Positions 17,169-24,771 of a DNA stretch of 64,000 bases are shown here, piece by piece (within the stretch, counting starts at the first letter, position 1; each line of letters starts with the position of its first letter). The notes below the pieces were generated by a model. It saw only the letters and a list, made by a program, of their open reading frames with translations. It was not told where the DNA came from and made no database searches. A program made the position numbers and the translations under genes. This stretch comes from Gemmiger sp. An50 (lineage in GTDB: Bacteria; Bacillota; Clostridia; Oscillospirales; Ruminococcaceae), in contig NZ_NFID01000015.1 of NCBI RefSeq assembly GCF_002161595.1, positions 43,839 to 107,838 on the forward strand, written 5' to 3'.

Positions 17169-17816
17169 ATGGACGCATATCAGGTATTGGGCCTTGCGCG
17201 GGGCGCAAGCGAGGAAGAGGTAAAGGCGGCCTACCGGGCGCTGGCACAGAAGTACAACCCGGAAAACTACGAGGCGGGTCCCCTGCGGGAGGACGCCGAG
17301 CGCAAGATGAACCAGATCAACGAGGCCTTTGACACGGTGATGAGTGAGCTGCGTACCGGTACCTCCGGCACCGGCGCGCAGAATCCTTATGGCGGGCAGA
17401 ATCCCGGCCAGCAGGGCGGCGGTCCCCAGGGGGCGACCGGCAGCTACCCGGAGATTCGGGCGCTGATCCGTGCGGGCCGGGCAGACGAGGCCCTGGCCCA
17501 GCTGCAGAGCATCCCCAACGGCCCGGCCAACGCCGAGTGGAACTTCTTGATGGGCAGCGCTTACTATTACAAGGGCTGGATGAACGAGGCGCTGCGTTAT
17601 TTCCAGCAGGCTTGCCGGCTGGACCCGGCCAACCGGGAATACGCCGCCGCCCTGCACAACCTGCAGAGCAGCGCGCAGGGCCAGATGCCCGGCAATCCTT
17701 ACGGACCTTATGGCGGCGCGCAGGCCAATGCGGTGGGCTGCAGCTGCTGCGATATGTGTATGGCCATGTACTGCATGGACCTTTGCTGCAGCTGCGGCGG
17801 GCAGGGGTGCTGCTGA
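17169..17816 (+). CDS. J-like domain protein lacking HPD, with TPR-like repeats and Cys-rich tail
   Basis: A 215-residue protein. Residues 1-57 align with a DnaJ J domain (DAYQVLGLARGASEEEVKAA), but the HPD tripeptide that stimulates DnaK is replaced by NPE (residues 30-32). It should therefore not activate an Hsp70 in the usual way. A Gly/Gln-rich linker follows, then TPR-like helices (about 95-165, with NFLMGSAYYYKGWMNEALRYF). The last 25 residues carry ten cysteines in CC and CxC groups. The ATG at 17169 has GGAG eight bases upstream. The function is unknown; the tail could bind metal or an iron-sulfur cluster. Confidence 0.85.
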   Translation: MDAYQVLGLARGASEEEVKAAYRALAQKYNPENYEAGPLREDAERKMNQINEAFDTVMSELRTGTSGTGAQNPYGGQNPGQQGGGPQGATGSYPEIRALIRAGRADEALAQLQSIPNGPANAEWNFLMGSAYYYKGWMNEALRYFQQACRLDPANREYAAALHNLQSSAQGQMPGNPYGPYGGAQANAVGCSCCDMCMAMYCMDLCCSCGGQGCC

Positions 17817-17817
17817 G

Positions 17818-18360
17818 ATGCGCAGGCGGCAAAGCGGTCGGGTCGCTTTGTGCGGTGTGATGTGCGGCCTTTCCATCGTGCTGATGCTCAGCGGCAGCAT
17901 CATCCCCTTTGCGACCTTCTGCGCTCCGGCAATGAGCGGGCTTCTGCTCATGCCGGTGGCGGTGGAATGCGGGATGCGGCTGGCCTGGGTGAGCTACGGA
18001 GCCATCAGCGTGCTGTCGGTGCTTTTTGTACCGGATAAGGAGATGGCGGCGATCTTCGTCTTTTTCTTCGGGTGCTATCCGCTTGTGAAGGCGTATATCC
18101 AGCGCATCCCCGGCAAGGCGCTGCAGATGCTGGTGAAGGCGGCCTTCTTCAATGGCGCGGTGCTGGCTATGTACGGTGTCCTGCTGTTTGTTTTCCCGAT
18201 GCCGAGTCTGGTGGATGAATTTGCTCAAACGGCACAGTGGATGCTGGCGGCGCTTCTGATCATGGGCAACGCCTGCTTCTGGATCTATGATGCAGCGCTG
18301 AACAATCTGCTGCACGTGTATGTGCTCAAAATGCAGCCCCGTTTGCGGCGGATGCTGTGA
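17818..18360 (+). CDS. small integral membrane protein, possibly ECF S-component-like
   Basis: A 180-residue hydrophobic protein with about five membrane helices (roughly 9-32, 36-52, 58-75, 78-90 and 107-160 as two). It starts one base after the J-like gene stop, so the two are one operon. The arrangement of short helices with small residues (ALCGVMCGLSIVLMLSGSI) recalls ECF transporter S-components, but no signature confirms this. No ATPase or T-component lies nearby. It may act with the DUF5685 and J-like proteins; their shared role is unknown. Confidence 0.75.
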   Translation: MRRRQSGRVALCGVMCGLSIVLMLSGSIIPFATFCAPAMSGLLLMPVAVECGMRLAWVSYGAISVLSVLFVPDKEMAAIFVFFFGCYPLVKAYIQRIPGKALQMLVKAAFFNGAVLAMYGVLLFVFPMPSLVDEFAQTAQWMLAALLIMGNACFWIYDAALNNLLHVYVLKMQPRLRRML

Positions 18361-18413
18361 ATCCCGGCGGGAAGTAAAACAAATGAGGGATCGAATTTAA
18401 TGGAGGAAACAGT

Positions 18414-19580
18414 GTGAACAAATGGCGGCCGAATCATCGCTTCTTTTCCAATCTGGCGGTGGTTCTGATCGGAATTACCTTTTATCTGGCCATGTCCAAT
18501 CTGGACCTGGTCCATGGCGCCTTGAAAACTGTAATGGATGTTCTGGCGCCGTTTATCTGGGGCTTTGCGGTGGCCTATCTGCTGGATGCCCCGGTGCGCT
18601 GGTTTGAAAAGAAGCTGGGCGGCAGACGGATGCTGAGCATTCTCATCAGCTATCTGCTGGCAGTGGCGGTGCTGGTCCTGCTGCTCAGCTTCGTGATTCC
18701 CCAGCTGGTGCAGAGCGTGAGCATGCTCATTAACAACGCTTCGAGCTATCTGGATAATTTGAACGGAGTGGTGAACGACTGGGGCGACCGGTTGAACATC
18801 GACCCGGAAGTCATCTCCGGTATGATGCTTTCCTATACGGATTTGATGAACAAGGCCACCGTGCTTGTCACTGCGTTCATACCGCAGATCCTCAACTACG
18901 GTATGGCGGTGGGCAGCGGCGTGGTGAGCGCCCTCACGGCCTTCATCGCTTCGGTCTACATGCTGATGGACAAACACAAGCTGCTGAGCCAGCTGCACAA
19001 AATCACCTACGCCTTCCTGCCGCTGCCCAAGGCCCGGCGGGTGCTCACGGTGTGCAGCCATGCCAACCAGGTATTCAGCGGCTTTATCATCGGCAAGATC
19101 ATCGACAGTGCTATCATCGGCGTGATCTGCTTTGTGGGTATGAGTGTGTTGGGGATGCCCTTCACCCTGCTGATCAGCATGATCGTGGGCGTCACCAACG
19201 TGATTCCCTTCTTCGGTCCCTTCATCGGTGCGATTCCCAGCATTATGATTCTGCTGATGGCAAGCCCCATCGACGCCATCAAGTTTGCCATCTTCGTGCT
19301 GGCGCTCCAGCAGTTCGATGGCAACATCCTGGGTCCCAAGATCCTGGGCGATTCCACCGGCCTGTCCGCTATCTGGGTGCTGGTAGCCATTATCGTGGGC
19401 GGCGGCCTGTTTGGCTTTGCCGGCATGGTGGTGGGTGTGCCCACCTTCGCGGTGCTCTATTCGCTCACCAGCGACTTTTTGGCCGATCGTCTGAAGGCCA
19501 AGGGCATCACGGCAAACGGCGAGCCTCTGGAGCCGGAGTCAGCTGTTCCCAGCGAGGAAACGCTCCCGGAAAATCAATAA
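18414..19580 (+). CDS. AI-2E/PerM family transporter
   Basis: A 388-residue polytopic membrane protein of the AI-2E exporter (PerM) family. It has two N-terminal helices, a large extracytoplasmic segment (about 105-150), and the conserved C-terminal block with the GVTNVIPFFGPFIGAIPS motif, DGNILGPKILGDSTGL and GLFGFAGMVVGVPTFAVL. The start is a GTG at 18414 with GGAGG seven bases upstream. Family members export small molecules, sodium or signals; the substrate here is unknown. It is 53 bases after the preceding gene and may be co-transcribed. A terminator follows. Confidence 0.92.
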   Translation: MNKWRPNHRFFSNLAVVLIGITFYLAMSNLDLVHGALKTVMDVLAPFIWGFAVAYLLDAPVRWFEKKLGGRRMLSILISYLLAVAVLVLLLSFVIPQLVQSVSMLINNASSYLDNLNGVVNDWGDRLNIDPEVISGMMLSYTDLMNKATVLVTAFIPQILNYGMAVGSGVVSALTAFIASVYMLMDKHKLLSQLHKITYAFLPLPKARRVLTVCSHANQVFSGFIIGKIIDSAIIGVICFVGMSVLGMPFTLLISMIVGVTNVIPFFGPFIGAIPSIMILLMASPIDAIKFAIFVLALQQFDGNILGPKILGDSTGLSAIWVLVAIIVGGGLFGFAGMVVGVPTFAVLYSLTSDFLADRLKAKGITANGEPLEPESAVPSEETLPENQ

Positions 19581-19586
19581 GCACAG

Positions 19587-19620
19587 CGCGCACAGAGTTT
19601 TCACTCTGTGCGCGTTTTTT
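19587..19620 (+). terminator. terminator after the AI-2E family gene
   Basis: CGCGCACAGAGT, loop TTTC, complement and TTTTTT. Confidence 0.92.
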
Positions 19621-19643
19621 TGGTGGGATTTTCGGCAAATCTA

Positions 19644-19652
19644 TGGTATACT
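19644..19652 (+). promoter_or_regulatory. extended -10 promoter candidate for the GH13 gene
   Basis: TGGTATACT forms an extended -10 element 47 bases before the GH13 start. No convincing -35 is seen. Confidence 0.45.
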
Positions 19653-19699
19653 GGGAAGCAGAAACAGATGCCTTTTGGGCATAAAGGAGAGAACACGAT

Positions 19700-21007
19700 A
19701 TGTGGTTTGACGAAGCAGTGATTTACCAGATCTATCCGTTGGGCCTGTGCGGCGCGCCCGCAGAGAACGACGGGGTACAGGAACACCGGATTCTTCGGGT
19801 GCTCGATTGGGTGGAGCATATCAAGACCCTCGGGGCGGATACCGTGCTGTTCAACCCGCTGTTTGAGAGCGACCGCCATGGCTACGATACCCGTGATATG
19901 ACCCAGATGGACTGCCGACTGGGAACCAATGAGGACTTTGCGAAGGTCTGTGCGGCGCTGCATGAGGCTGGCTTGCGCGTCATGCTGGACGGCGTGTTCA
20001 ACCATGTGGGCCGGGGCTTCTGGGCCTTCCAGGACGTGCGGGAAAAGAAGTGGGACAGCCCCTACAAGGACTGGTTCCATGTCAGCTTTGACGGCAACAC
20101 CGAATACAACGACGGTTTCTGGTATGAGGGCTGGGAAGGCCACAACGAGCTGGTCAAGCTGAACCTGCACAACCCGGCGGTGGTGGATTACCTGTTCCGT
20201 TCCATCCGCGGCTGGGTAGAACAGTTCGACATCGACGGCCTGCGTCTGGATGTGGCCTACAGCCTGGCCCCGGAGTTCTTAAAGCAGCTGCGCAGCTTTA
20301 CCGCTGGTCTGAAGGCGGATTTCGCGCTGATGGGCGAGACCCTGCACGGGGACTACAACCGCTGGATGAACGATGAAATGTGCCATTCCGTTACCAACTA
20401 CGAGTGCTACAAGGGCCTGTATTCCAGCTTCAACTGCATGAATATGTTCGAGATCGGCCACAGTCTGGCCCGCCAGTTCGGCCCTGAGCAGTGGACCCTC
20501 TACAAGGGCAAGCATCTGCTGGCCTTTTTGGACAATCACGACGTGGAACGCATCGCGAGCATTTTGCAGAACAAGGAGCATCTGCGCCCGGCCTACGGCC
20601 TTTTGTTCGGTATGCCCGGCACCCCGGCAGTATACTACGGCAGCGAGTGGGGCATTGAGGGCAAGAAGAGCGACGGCGACGCCGCCCTGCGTCCGGCCAT
20701 CGAGCTGCCCCAGGAGAATGAGCTGACCGAGTGGATCGCCAAGCTGGCGGCAGCCCACAAGGCAAGCAAAGCACTGTGCTACGGCAGCTACCGCAACGTG
20801 ATGCTCACCAATCATCAGATCATCTTCGAGCGTAAATTTGAGGATGAGCGGGTGCTGGTTGCGGTGAACGCCTCCGGTGAGACCTACACTGCTCATTTCG
20901 ACGCCCAGGCGGGCCGCGCGGTGGACCTGATCACCGGCGCGGACCACGACTTCGGCGGCGGCAGCCAGATGCCGCCCTACAGCGTGGCCTACTGGCGCAC
21001 CGAGTGA
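19700..21007 (+). CDS. GH13 alpha-amylase family glycoside hydrolase, cytosolic
   Basis: A 435-residue GH13 enzyme without signal peptide, so it acts inside the cell, probably on maltodextrins or related alpha-glucosides. The catalytic residues are visible: the nucleophile Asp in DIDGLRLDVA, the acid/base Glu in LMGETLHGDY and the transition-state Asp in FLDNHDVERI. The DGVFNHVG motif is also intact. It lacks the N-terminal carbohydrate module of neopullulanases, which makes it short for the family. AAAGGAG precedes the ATG by ten bases. The MIF-like gene follows 40 bases downstream, probably on the same transcript. Confidence 0.93.
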   Translation: MWFDEAVIYQIYPLGLCGAPAENDGVQEHRILRVLDWVEHIKTLGADTVLFNPLFESDRHGYDTRDMTQMDCRLGTNEDFAKVCAALHEAGLRVMLDGVFNHVGRGFWAFQDVREKKWDSPYKDWFHVSFDGNTEYNDGFWYEGWEGHNELVKLNLHNPAVVDYLFRSIRGWVEQFDIDGLRLDVAYSLAPEFLKQLRSFTAGLKADFALMGETLHGDYNRWMNDEMCHSVTNYECYKGLYSSFNCMNMFEIGHSLARQFGPEQWTLYKGKHLLAFLDNHDVERIASILQNKEHLRPAYGLLFGMPGTPAVYYGSEWGIEGKKSDGDAALRPAIELPQENELTEWIAKLAAAHKASKALCYGSYRNVMLTNHQIIFERKFEDERVLVAVNASGETYTAHFDAQAGRAVDLITGADHDFGGGSQMPPYSVAYWRTE

Positions 21008-21047
21008 CCTTGCAGCTTTATTTCATAATCAGAAAGGACCAATCTTC

Positions 21048-21389
21048 ATGCCGTATATTCATATCGTGACCAATACCTCCATTCCGGATAATACCGAAGA
21101 GATGCTGAAAACCCAGCTGGGCCGTGCCATCGAGATTCTGCCCGGCAAAAACGAAAACTGGCTGATGCTGAATTTCACCGGCGACGCCCGCCTGTGGTTT
21201 GCGGGCAGCGATGCCCCGGCGGCTCTGGCCGAGGTGAGCCTGTACGGCGGCGCCCGCAGTGACGCCTATGACGACCTGACCAGCCGGATCACTGAGATTC
21301 TGGAAAGCACGTTGGACGTGCAGCCGGACCGCATCTATGTGAAATACGCTGAAACGGAATACTGGGGCTGGAACGGCAGCAATTTCTGA
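21048..21389 (+). CDS. macrophage migration inhibitory factor (MIF) homologue
   Basis: A 113-residue protein of the MIF branch of the tautomerase superfamily. The proline after the start methionine (MPYIHIVTNT) is the catalytic N-terminal Pro once Met is removed. The central block GSDAPAALAEVSLYGGA matches the GSSEPCALCSL region of animal MIF, and DRIYVKYAET...WGWNGSNF matches its C-terminus DRVYINY...VGWNNSTF. It has no signal peptide. The likely activity is a ketonase/tautomerase; the natural substrate is unknown. It sits after a GH13 gene, and a strong terminator follows. Confidence 0.9.
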   Translation: MPYIHIVTNTSIPDNTEEMLKTQLGRAIEILPGKNENWLMLNFTGDARLWFAGSDAPAALAEVSLYGGARSDAYDDLTSRITEILESTLDVQPDRIYVKYAETEYWGWNGSNF

Positions 21390-21403
21390 CCGCCGCCCTT
21401 TTG

Positions 21404-21454
21404 CAGAAAACCGCCCGCGGGGAGAAAATCCTTTCGCGGGCGGTTTTCTGTTTT
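21404..21454 (+). terminator. terminator after the MIF-like gene
   Basis: A 16-bp stem, CAGAAAACCGCCCGCG and its complement, is followed by TTTTATG. Confidence 0.85.
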
Positions 21455-21462
21455 ATGCTGTC

Positions 21463-21491
21463 TTGACAAGGCCGGAACAGAGCCGTATAAT
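21463..21491 (+). promoter_or_regulatory. consensus promoter of the lrgAB operon
   Basis: A perfect TTGACA (21463-21468), a 17-bp spacer and a perfect TATAAT (21486-21491). A promoter this strong implies tight repression. Confidence 0.92.
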
Positions 21492-21501
21492 CAAAAATGC
21501 A

Positions 21502-21518
21502 AACTGGTCCTACCAGTT
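21502..21518. promoter_or_regulatory. GntR/FadR-type operator of the lrgAB operon
   Basis: AACTGGTCCTACCAGTT has 7-bp arms around a 3-bp centre and contains the TGGT-N3-ACCA core used by FadR-subfamily GntR regulators such as LldR and PdhR. It starts 10 bp after the -10 box, over the transcription start. The last gene of the operon encodes such a regulator. Confidence 0.8.
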
Positions 21519-21547
21519 GCAATGCTTGAATAAAGTGGGGAAGAAGC

Positions 21548-21910
21548 ATGAAGTTTTTAAAGCAAGCGTCCCGCATCCTCGCCATCTCCTTTGTGGGTGA
21601 GGTGCTGAAAGCGGTTATTCCGCTGCCGATTCCAGCCAGTGTATACGGCCTGGTCATCCTGTTGGTGCTGCTGTGCACCGGTCTGCTCCGGGTGAGTCAG
21701 GTGCGGGAGGCGGCGCTGTTTCTCATCGAGATCATGCCGGTTATGTTCATCCCGGCGGCAGTGGGCCTGACCGATGCCTGGCCCAGCCTGGCTCCGGTGT
21801 TCTGGCCGGTGGCTATTACTGTGGTGTTCACCACGGTCCTGGTAATGGCGGTCACCGGCCAGGCTACTCAGTTTGTGATCCAGAGGGGAAAGGGGAAGAA
21901 GGATGCGTGA
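21548..21910 (+). CDS. lrgA: CidA/LrgA family membrane protein
   Basis: A 120-residue membrane protein with four helices. It has the family block PLPIPASVYGLVILLVLL and the EIMPVMFIPAAVGL motif. LrgA with LrgB forms a holin-like or, in Bacillus and streptococci, a pyruvate-transport pair. GGGGAAG precedes the start. It is the first gene after a consensus promoter and a GntR-type operator and overlaps lrgB by 8 bases. A metabolite channel is more plausible here than a lysis factor because the operon encodes a FadR-type metabolite-responsive regulator. Confidence 0.9.
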   Translation: MKFLKQASRILAISFVGEVLKAVIPLPIPASVYGLVILLVLLCTGLLRVSQVREAALFLIEIMPVMFIPAAVGLTDAWPSLAPVFWPVAITVVFTTVLVMAVTGQATQFVIQRGKGKKDA

Positions 21911-22595
21911 GTTTTTTGCCTCGTCGCTGTTTTATGGGGCGGCGGTCAGCCTGCTGGCCTACGAGCTGGGCCTGGCACTGAAAAAGAAATTTCGTCTGGC
22001 GGTGCTCAACCCGCTGCTCATTGCGGTGATCTGCGTGATCGGGGTGAACCTGGTGCTGGGTGTGGATTACCAGAGCTACAACGCCAGCGGGCAGTATCTG
22101 TCCTACCTGCTCACCCCGGCAACGGTCTGCCTGGCGGTGCCCCTGTATGAGCAGTTGAGCCTGCTGAAGGAGAATCTGAAGGCAGTGGTTTGCGGCATCC
22201 TGTCCGGCGTTCTGGCAAGCCTTGTGGGTGTGCTGGCCTGCGCCAAGCTGTTCGGGCTGGACCACGAGCTTTATGTGACCCTGCTGCCCAAGTCCATCAC
22301 CACGGCCATCGGTATGGGCGTGTCTCAGGAGCTGGGCGGCATTGTTACCATCACGGTGGCCTCCATCATCATCACCGGCATTCTGGGCAATGTGATCGCG
22401 GACGGTGTGTTCAAGCTGTTCCGTATCCACGAGCCGGCGGCCAAGGGTCTGGCGCTGGGCAACTCCGCCCATGCCATCGGTACCGCCAAGGCCATGGAGC
22501 TGGGTGCGGTAGAGGGTGCCATGAGCAGCCTGGCAATTGCGGTGGCGGGCCTGTGCACCGTGGTGGGCGCTTCGGTGTTTGCCCAATTTATGTAA
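21903..22595 (+). CDS. lrgB: CidB/LrgB family membrane protein
   Basis: A 230-residue partner of LrgA with about six to seven membrane helices. The conserved LPKSITTAIGMGVSQELGG motif and the final GNSAHAIGTAKAMELG block are present. With LrgA it would form the carrier or channel complex in the membrane. Its start overlaps lrgA and its stop lies 18 bases before the kinase gene, so all four genes are one unit. Confidence 0.92.
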   Translation: MREFFASSLFYGAAVSLLAYELGLALKKKFRLAVLNPLLIAVICVIGVNLVLGVDYQSYNASGQYLSYLLTPATVCLAVPLYEQLSLLKENLKAVVCGILSGVLASLVGVLACAKLFGLDHELYVTLLPKSITTAIGMGVSQELGGIVTITVASIIITGILGNVIADGVFKLFRIHEPAAKGLALGNSAHAIGTAKAMELGAVEGAMSSLAIAVAGLCTVVGASVFAQFM

Positions 22596-22613
22596 CCTGC
22601 GGAGGGGATAACC

Positions 22614-23222
22614 ATGAAACAACCATTGATCGTGGCGGTGGGCCGTCAATACGGCAGCAGTGGCCGTCTGGTGGGCGCAAAGCTGGCCGAGCGCCTTGGC
22701 GTGGAGTTTTACGACAAGGAAAAGCTGATGACCATCGCCCGCAGTACGCCGGACTACAGCGAGGTCAAGGGCTTTTATGAGGAGCGGCCGGTGAACAGCC
22801 TGCTCTATGCCATTGCCATGAATGAGGAGCCTGCCGTAACAAGCGAGACGGTGTTCCGCCGGATTCGCGCCTTGATGCAGGATCACAGCGGTGTGCTGAT
22901 CGGCCGGTGCGGCAACGTGATTTTTCGCCCGGATGCAAACGCCGTGAGTGTGTTCATCCATGCGGCTCCCGAGATTCGCTGCCAGCGCATTGCCCAGCTG
23001 GAGAACATCTCATCGAAAAAAGCAGCGATGCGTATGCAGGAGGTGGACGAGGAGCGGATCGAGTTCCACAAGTATTTCACCGGTGAGCAGTGGGGACAGG
23101 CCGAGGGCTACGAGCTTTGCCTGGACAGCGGCGTCCTGGGGGTGGACGGCTGTGTGGAGATGATCCTGAATTATCTGCGCTGGAGGGGTTTATTGGATGA
23201 AAACGAAGCCGCCGGCAAGTGA
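22614..23222 (+). CDS. cytidylate kinase-like family protein
   Basis: A 202-residue P-loop protein of the cytidylate kinase-like family (PF13189 type). The nucleotide loop is GRQYGSSGRLVGAKLAE at residues about 11-27, and a GRCGNVIF motif follows. These proteins are not the essential CMP kinase Cmk and their substrates are undefined. It overlaps the GntR gene by 26 bases. Its location in an lrgAB operon suggests that it phosphorylates a metabolite linked to that transporter or takes part in its regulation; this is inference. Confidence 0.85.
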   Translation: MKQPLIVAVGRQYGSSGRLVGAKLAERLGVEFYDKEKLMTIARSTPDYSEVKGFYEERPVNSLLYAIAMNEEPAVTSETVFRRIRALMQDHSGVLIGRCGNVIFRPDANAVSVFIHAAPEIRCQRIAQLENISSKKAAMRMQEVDEERIEFHKYFTGEQWGQAEGYELCLDSGVLGVDGCVEMILNYLRWRGLLDENEAAGK

Positions 23223-23886
23223 GGAAAAATCCACCGTCCGTACCTATGATCTGGTGCTGGAATATCTGAAAGGCCAGATCCTGGAGGGCAAGCTGACTCT
23301 GGGGGCGAAGCTGCCCTCGGAGCGCAGTCTGATGGCGGAGCTGGGCCTTAGCCGCAACTCGGTGCGGGAGGCCCTGCGCCAGCTGGAAAACATGGGCTTT
23401 GTGCGCAGTGCACACGGGCAGGGGAGCTTTCTGGTGAACGAGGCCGGTCAGGGCTTTTCCTCCATCCTTTCCATGATGCTGTTGCTTCGTCAAAGCGACC
23501 GGGAGGAGTTTCTGGCCCTGCGGGAAAGTCTGGAAAGCGCCGCTTATGAGCGGGCGGTACGCCTTGCGCCCCCGCAGCCGATACAGGAGATGGAGCAGGC
23601 GGTGCAGTCCATGGAGCAGGCGCAGGAGCCGGGCCAGCTGGAGGAGGCCGAGTGCCGGTTTCATCGGGGACTGATCGAGGCGGGGGAGAACCAGCTCATC
23701 GCCGCAATCATGGAGGCTCTTTCCAGCCAGGGCGACTTGTACCGCCGGGAGACCCTTGCCCAGCTGGACGAGGCAACTCGCGCCCCGCTGCTGGATACCC
23801 ACCGCCGGATTCTGAAAGCGCTGCAAACAAGCGATGCCCCCCTGGGCCGCGCCGCGCTGGCGGAGCATTTCAAATTGATTCAATAA
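23197..23886 (+). CDS. GntR family transcriptional regulator, FadR subfamily
   Basis: A 229-residue regulator. The winged helix spans about residues 15-80, with LPSERSLMAELGLSRNSVREALRQL and the wing motif GQGSFLV. The C-terminal all-helical FCD ligand domain follows, with LRESLESAAYERAVR, the FHRGLIEAGEN motif and HRRILKAL. The His/Glu residues are in the right places for the metal-bound carboxylate ligands of this subfamily. It very probably represses its own operon through the palindrome at 21502-21518. A lactate- or pyruvate-type inducer would fit but is not shown. Confidence 0.92.
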   Translation: MKTKPPASEEKSTVRTYDLVLEYLKGQILEGKLTLGAKLPSERSLMAELGLSRNSVREALRQLENMGFVRSAHGQGSFLVNEAGQGFSSILSMMLLLRQSDREEFLALRESLESAAYERAVRLAPPQPIQEMEQAVQSMEQAQEPGQLEEAECRFHRGLIEAGENQLIAAIMEALSSQGDLYRRETLAQLDEATRAPLLDTHRRILKALQTSDAPLGRAALAEHFKLIQ

Positions 23887-23890
23887 AAAA

Positions 23891-23927
23891 AACGCTGAAC
23901 TCTGCATTTGAGTTCAGCGTTCTTTTT
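23891..23927. terminator. bidirectional terminator
   Basis: AACGCTGAACTC, 7-base loop, GAGTTCAGCGTT, with T-runs on both strands. It serves the GntR gene on the plus strand and the DUF1643 gene on the minus strand. Confidence 0.92.
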
Positions 23928-24538
23928 TATAAACTTGCCTGATAGGCAGCCACGTCAAAGGGGTCCAAAGCGGAATCCTTTTTCAGATACAGCGGGTGGT
24001 GGGGATGCCCCTTCACCGAGGGCTTGCCCGCCTGGTACCATACCGCATCAAACTGGCGGCCCAGCTCCATCATATCCGCCAGGCACTGTTTCAGGTAAGG
24101 GCGCTTTTCGATGATGGTACCCCAGGCGGCCCACAAAGCCAGGTGCTCGCCGCTGCGCTCCAGCACCCAGCGGAAGGCGTTCATGTTCTCCCGGTGCAGG
24201 GGTTCGTTGAACTCCTTGTCCATCTGGTCCGGGTTAGTGGCCCGCTGGGCGTACACGTTGAACATGATGAAGGAGTCGAAACCGTTGCCCAGGGCGATGC
24301 GCTGTACGGATTTCAGGGTGTTGTCCAGCGCGTCGGGGGCGGCGGTGGAGGGGTTGATGCCAATGGTGATCAGCGGTCGCTTGCCCACGGTGCCCAGAAT
24401 GTACCGGTATTCCGAGTAAAAATCCGGGATGTACAGCCACCGGCTCCGGTCGTATTCAGCGCTCTGGTCCCGGTGCTCCATGGCTTGCTGAAAGGTGAGA
24501 ATCTCAAGCTGCCGCGTTTCGCAGGCGGGAATGTGCAT
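23927..24538 (-). CDS. DUF1643 domain protein
   Basis: A 203-residue protein of the DUF1643 family. It contains YILGTVGKRPLITIGINPST, the MFNVYAQRATNP block and AAWGT. The function is unknown; the domain is frequent in phages and bacteria and resembles uracil-DNA-glycosylase-like folds in its GINPS motif. AAGGAGG is 8-9 bases before the ATG at 24538. Next to it on the same strand are the mini membrane protein and mrp genes, with a large hairpin in between, so it may be transcribed apart from them. Confidence 0.8.
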   Translation of the reverse strand: MHIPACETRQLEILTFQQAMEHRDQSAEYDRSRWLYIPDFYSEYRYILGTVGKRPLITIGINPSTAAPDALDNTLKSVQRIALGNGFDSFIMFNVYAQRATNPDQMDKEFNEPLHRENMNAFRWVLERSGEHLALWAAWGTIIEKRPYLKQCLADMMELGRQFDAVWYQAGKPSVKGHPHHPLYLKKDSALDPFDVAAYQASL

Positions 24539-24567
24539 GGAAAAATACCTCCTTGGTGAGATAAGAA

Positions 24568-24612
24568 ATGCCCCGGGCAGGCGGGAAAAATCACCCGGCT
24601 GCCACGGGGCAT
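24568..24612 (-). terminator. terminator-like hairpin after the mini membrane protein gene
   Basis: ATGCCCCG pairs with CGGGGCAT, with further inner GGCAG/CTGCC and CGGG/CCCG pairing; the tail on the minus strand is TTTCTTATC. It is strong in pairing but weak in T-run. Confidence 0.6.
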
Positions 24613-24617
24613 GCGGT

Positions 24618-24758
24618 TCAGAACAATGCAGTGGACCAGAAAACAGCTCCGGCGATGAAAATCACCGCCACGATCAAAAGAAACCCGGCCAGATAACCGG
24701 CGGTCAGATGCTCGCGGAACATCCGGGTCCACTCCTTCGGTGGTTTGGCGCCTCCCAT
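24618..24758 (-). CDS. 46-residue single-span membrane protein
   Basis: A short frame 13 bases after the mrp stop. It begins MGGAKPPKEWTRMFREHL and continues into one hydrophobic helix, AGYLAGFLLIVAVIFIAGAV, then ends WSTALF. The first ATG has no good ribosome binding site. An internal ATG at 24722 has AAGGAG nine bases upstream and would give 34 residues, still with the whole helix. Either start gives an N-in or N-out single-pass peptide. It is followed by a hairpin. Function unknown; its position suggests co-transcription with mrp. Confidence 0.55.
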   Translation of the reverse strand: MGGAKPPKEWTRMFREHLTAGYLAGFLLIVAVIFIAGAVFWSTALF

Positions 24759-24771
24759 AGGTCCGGGCGGC

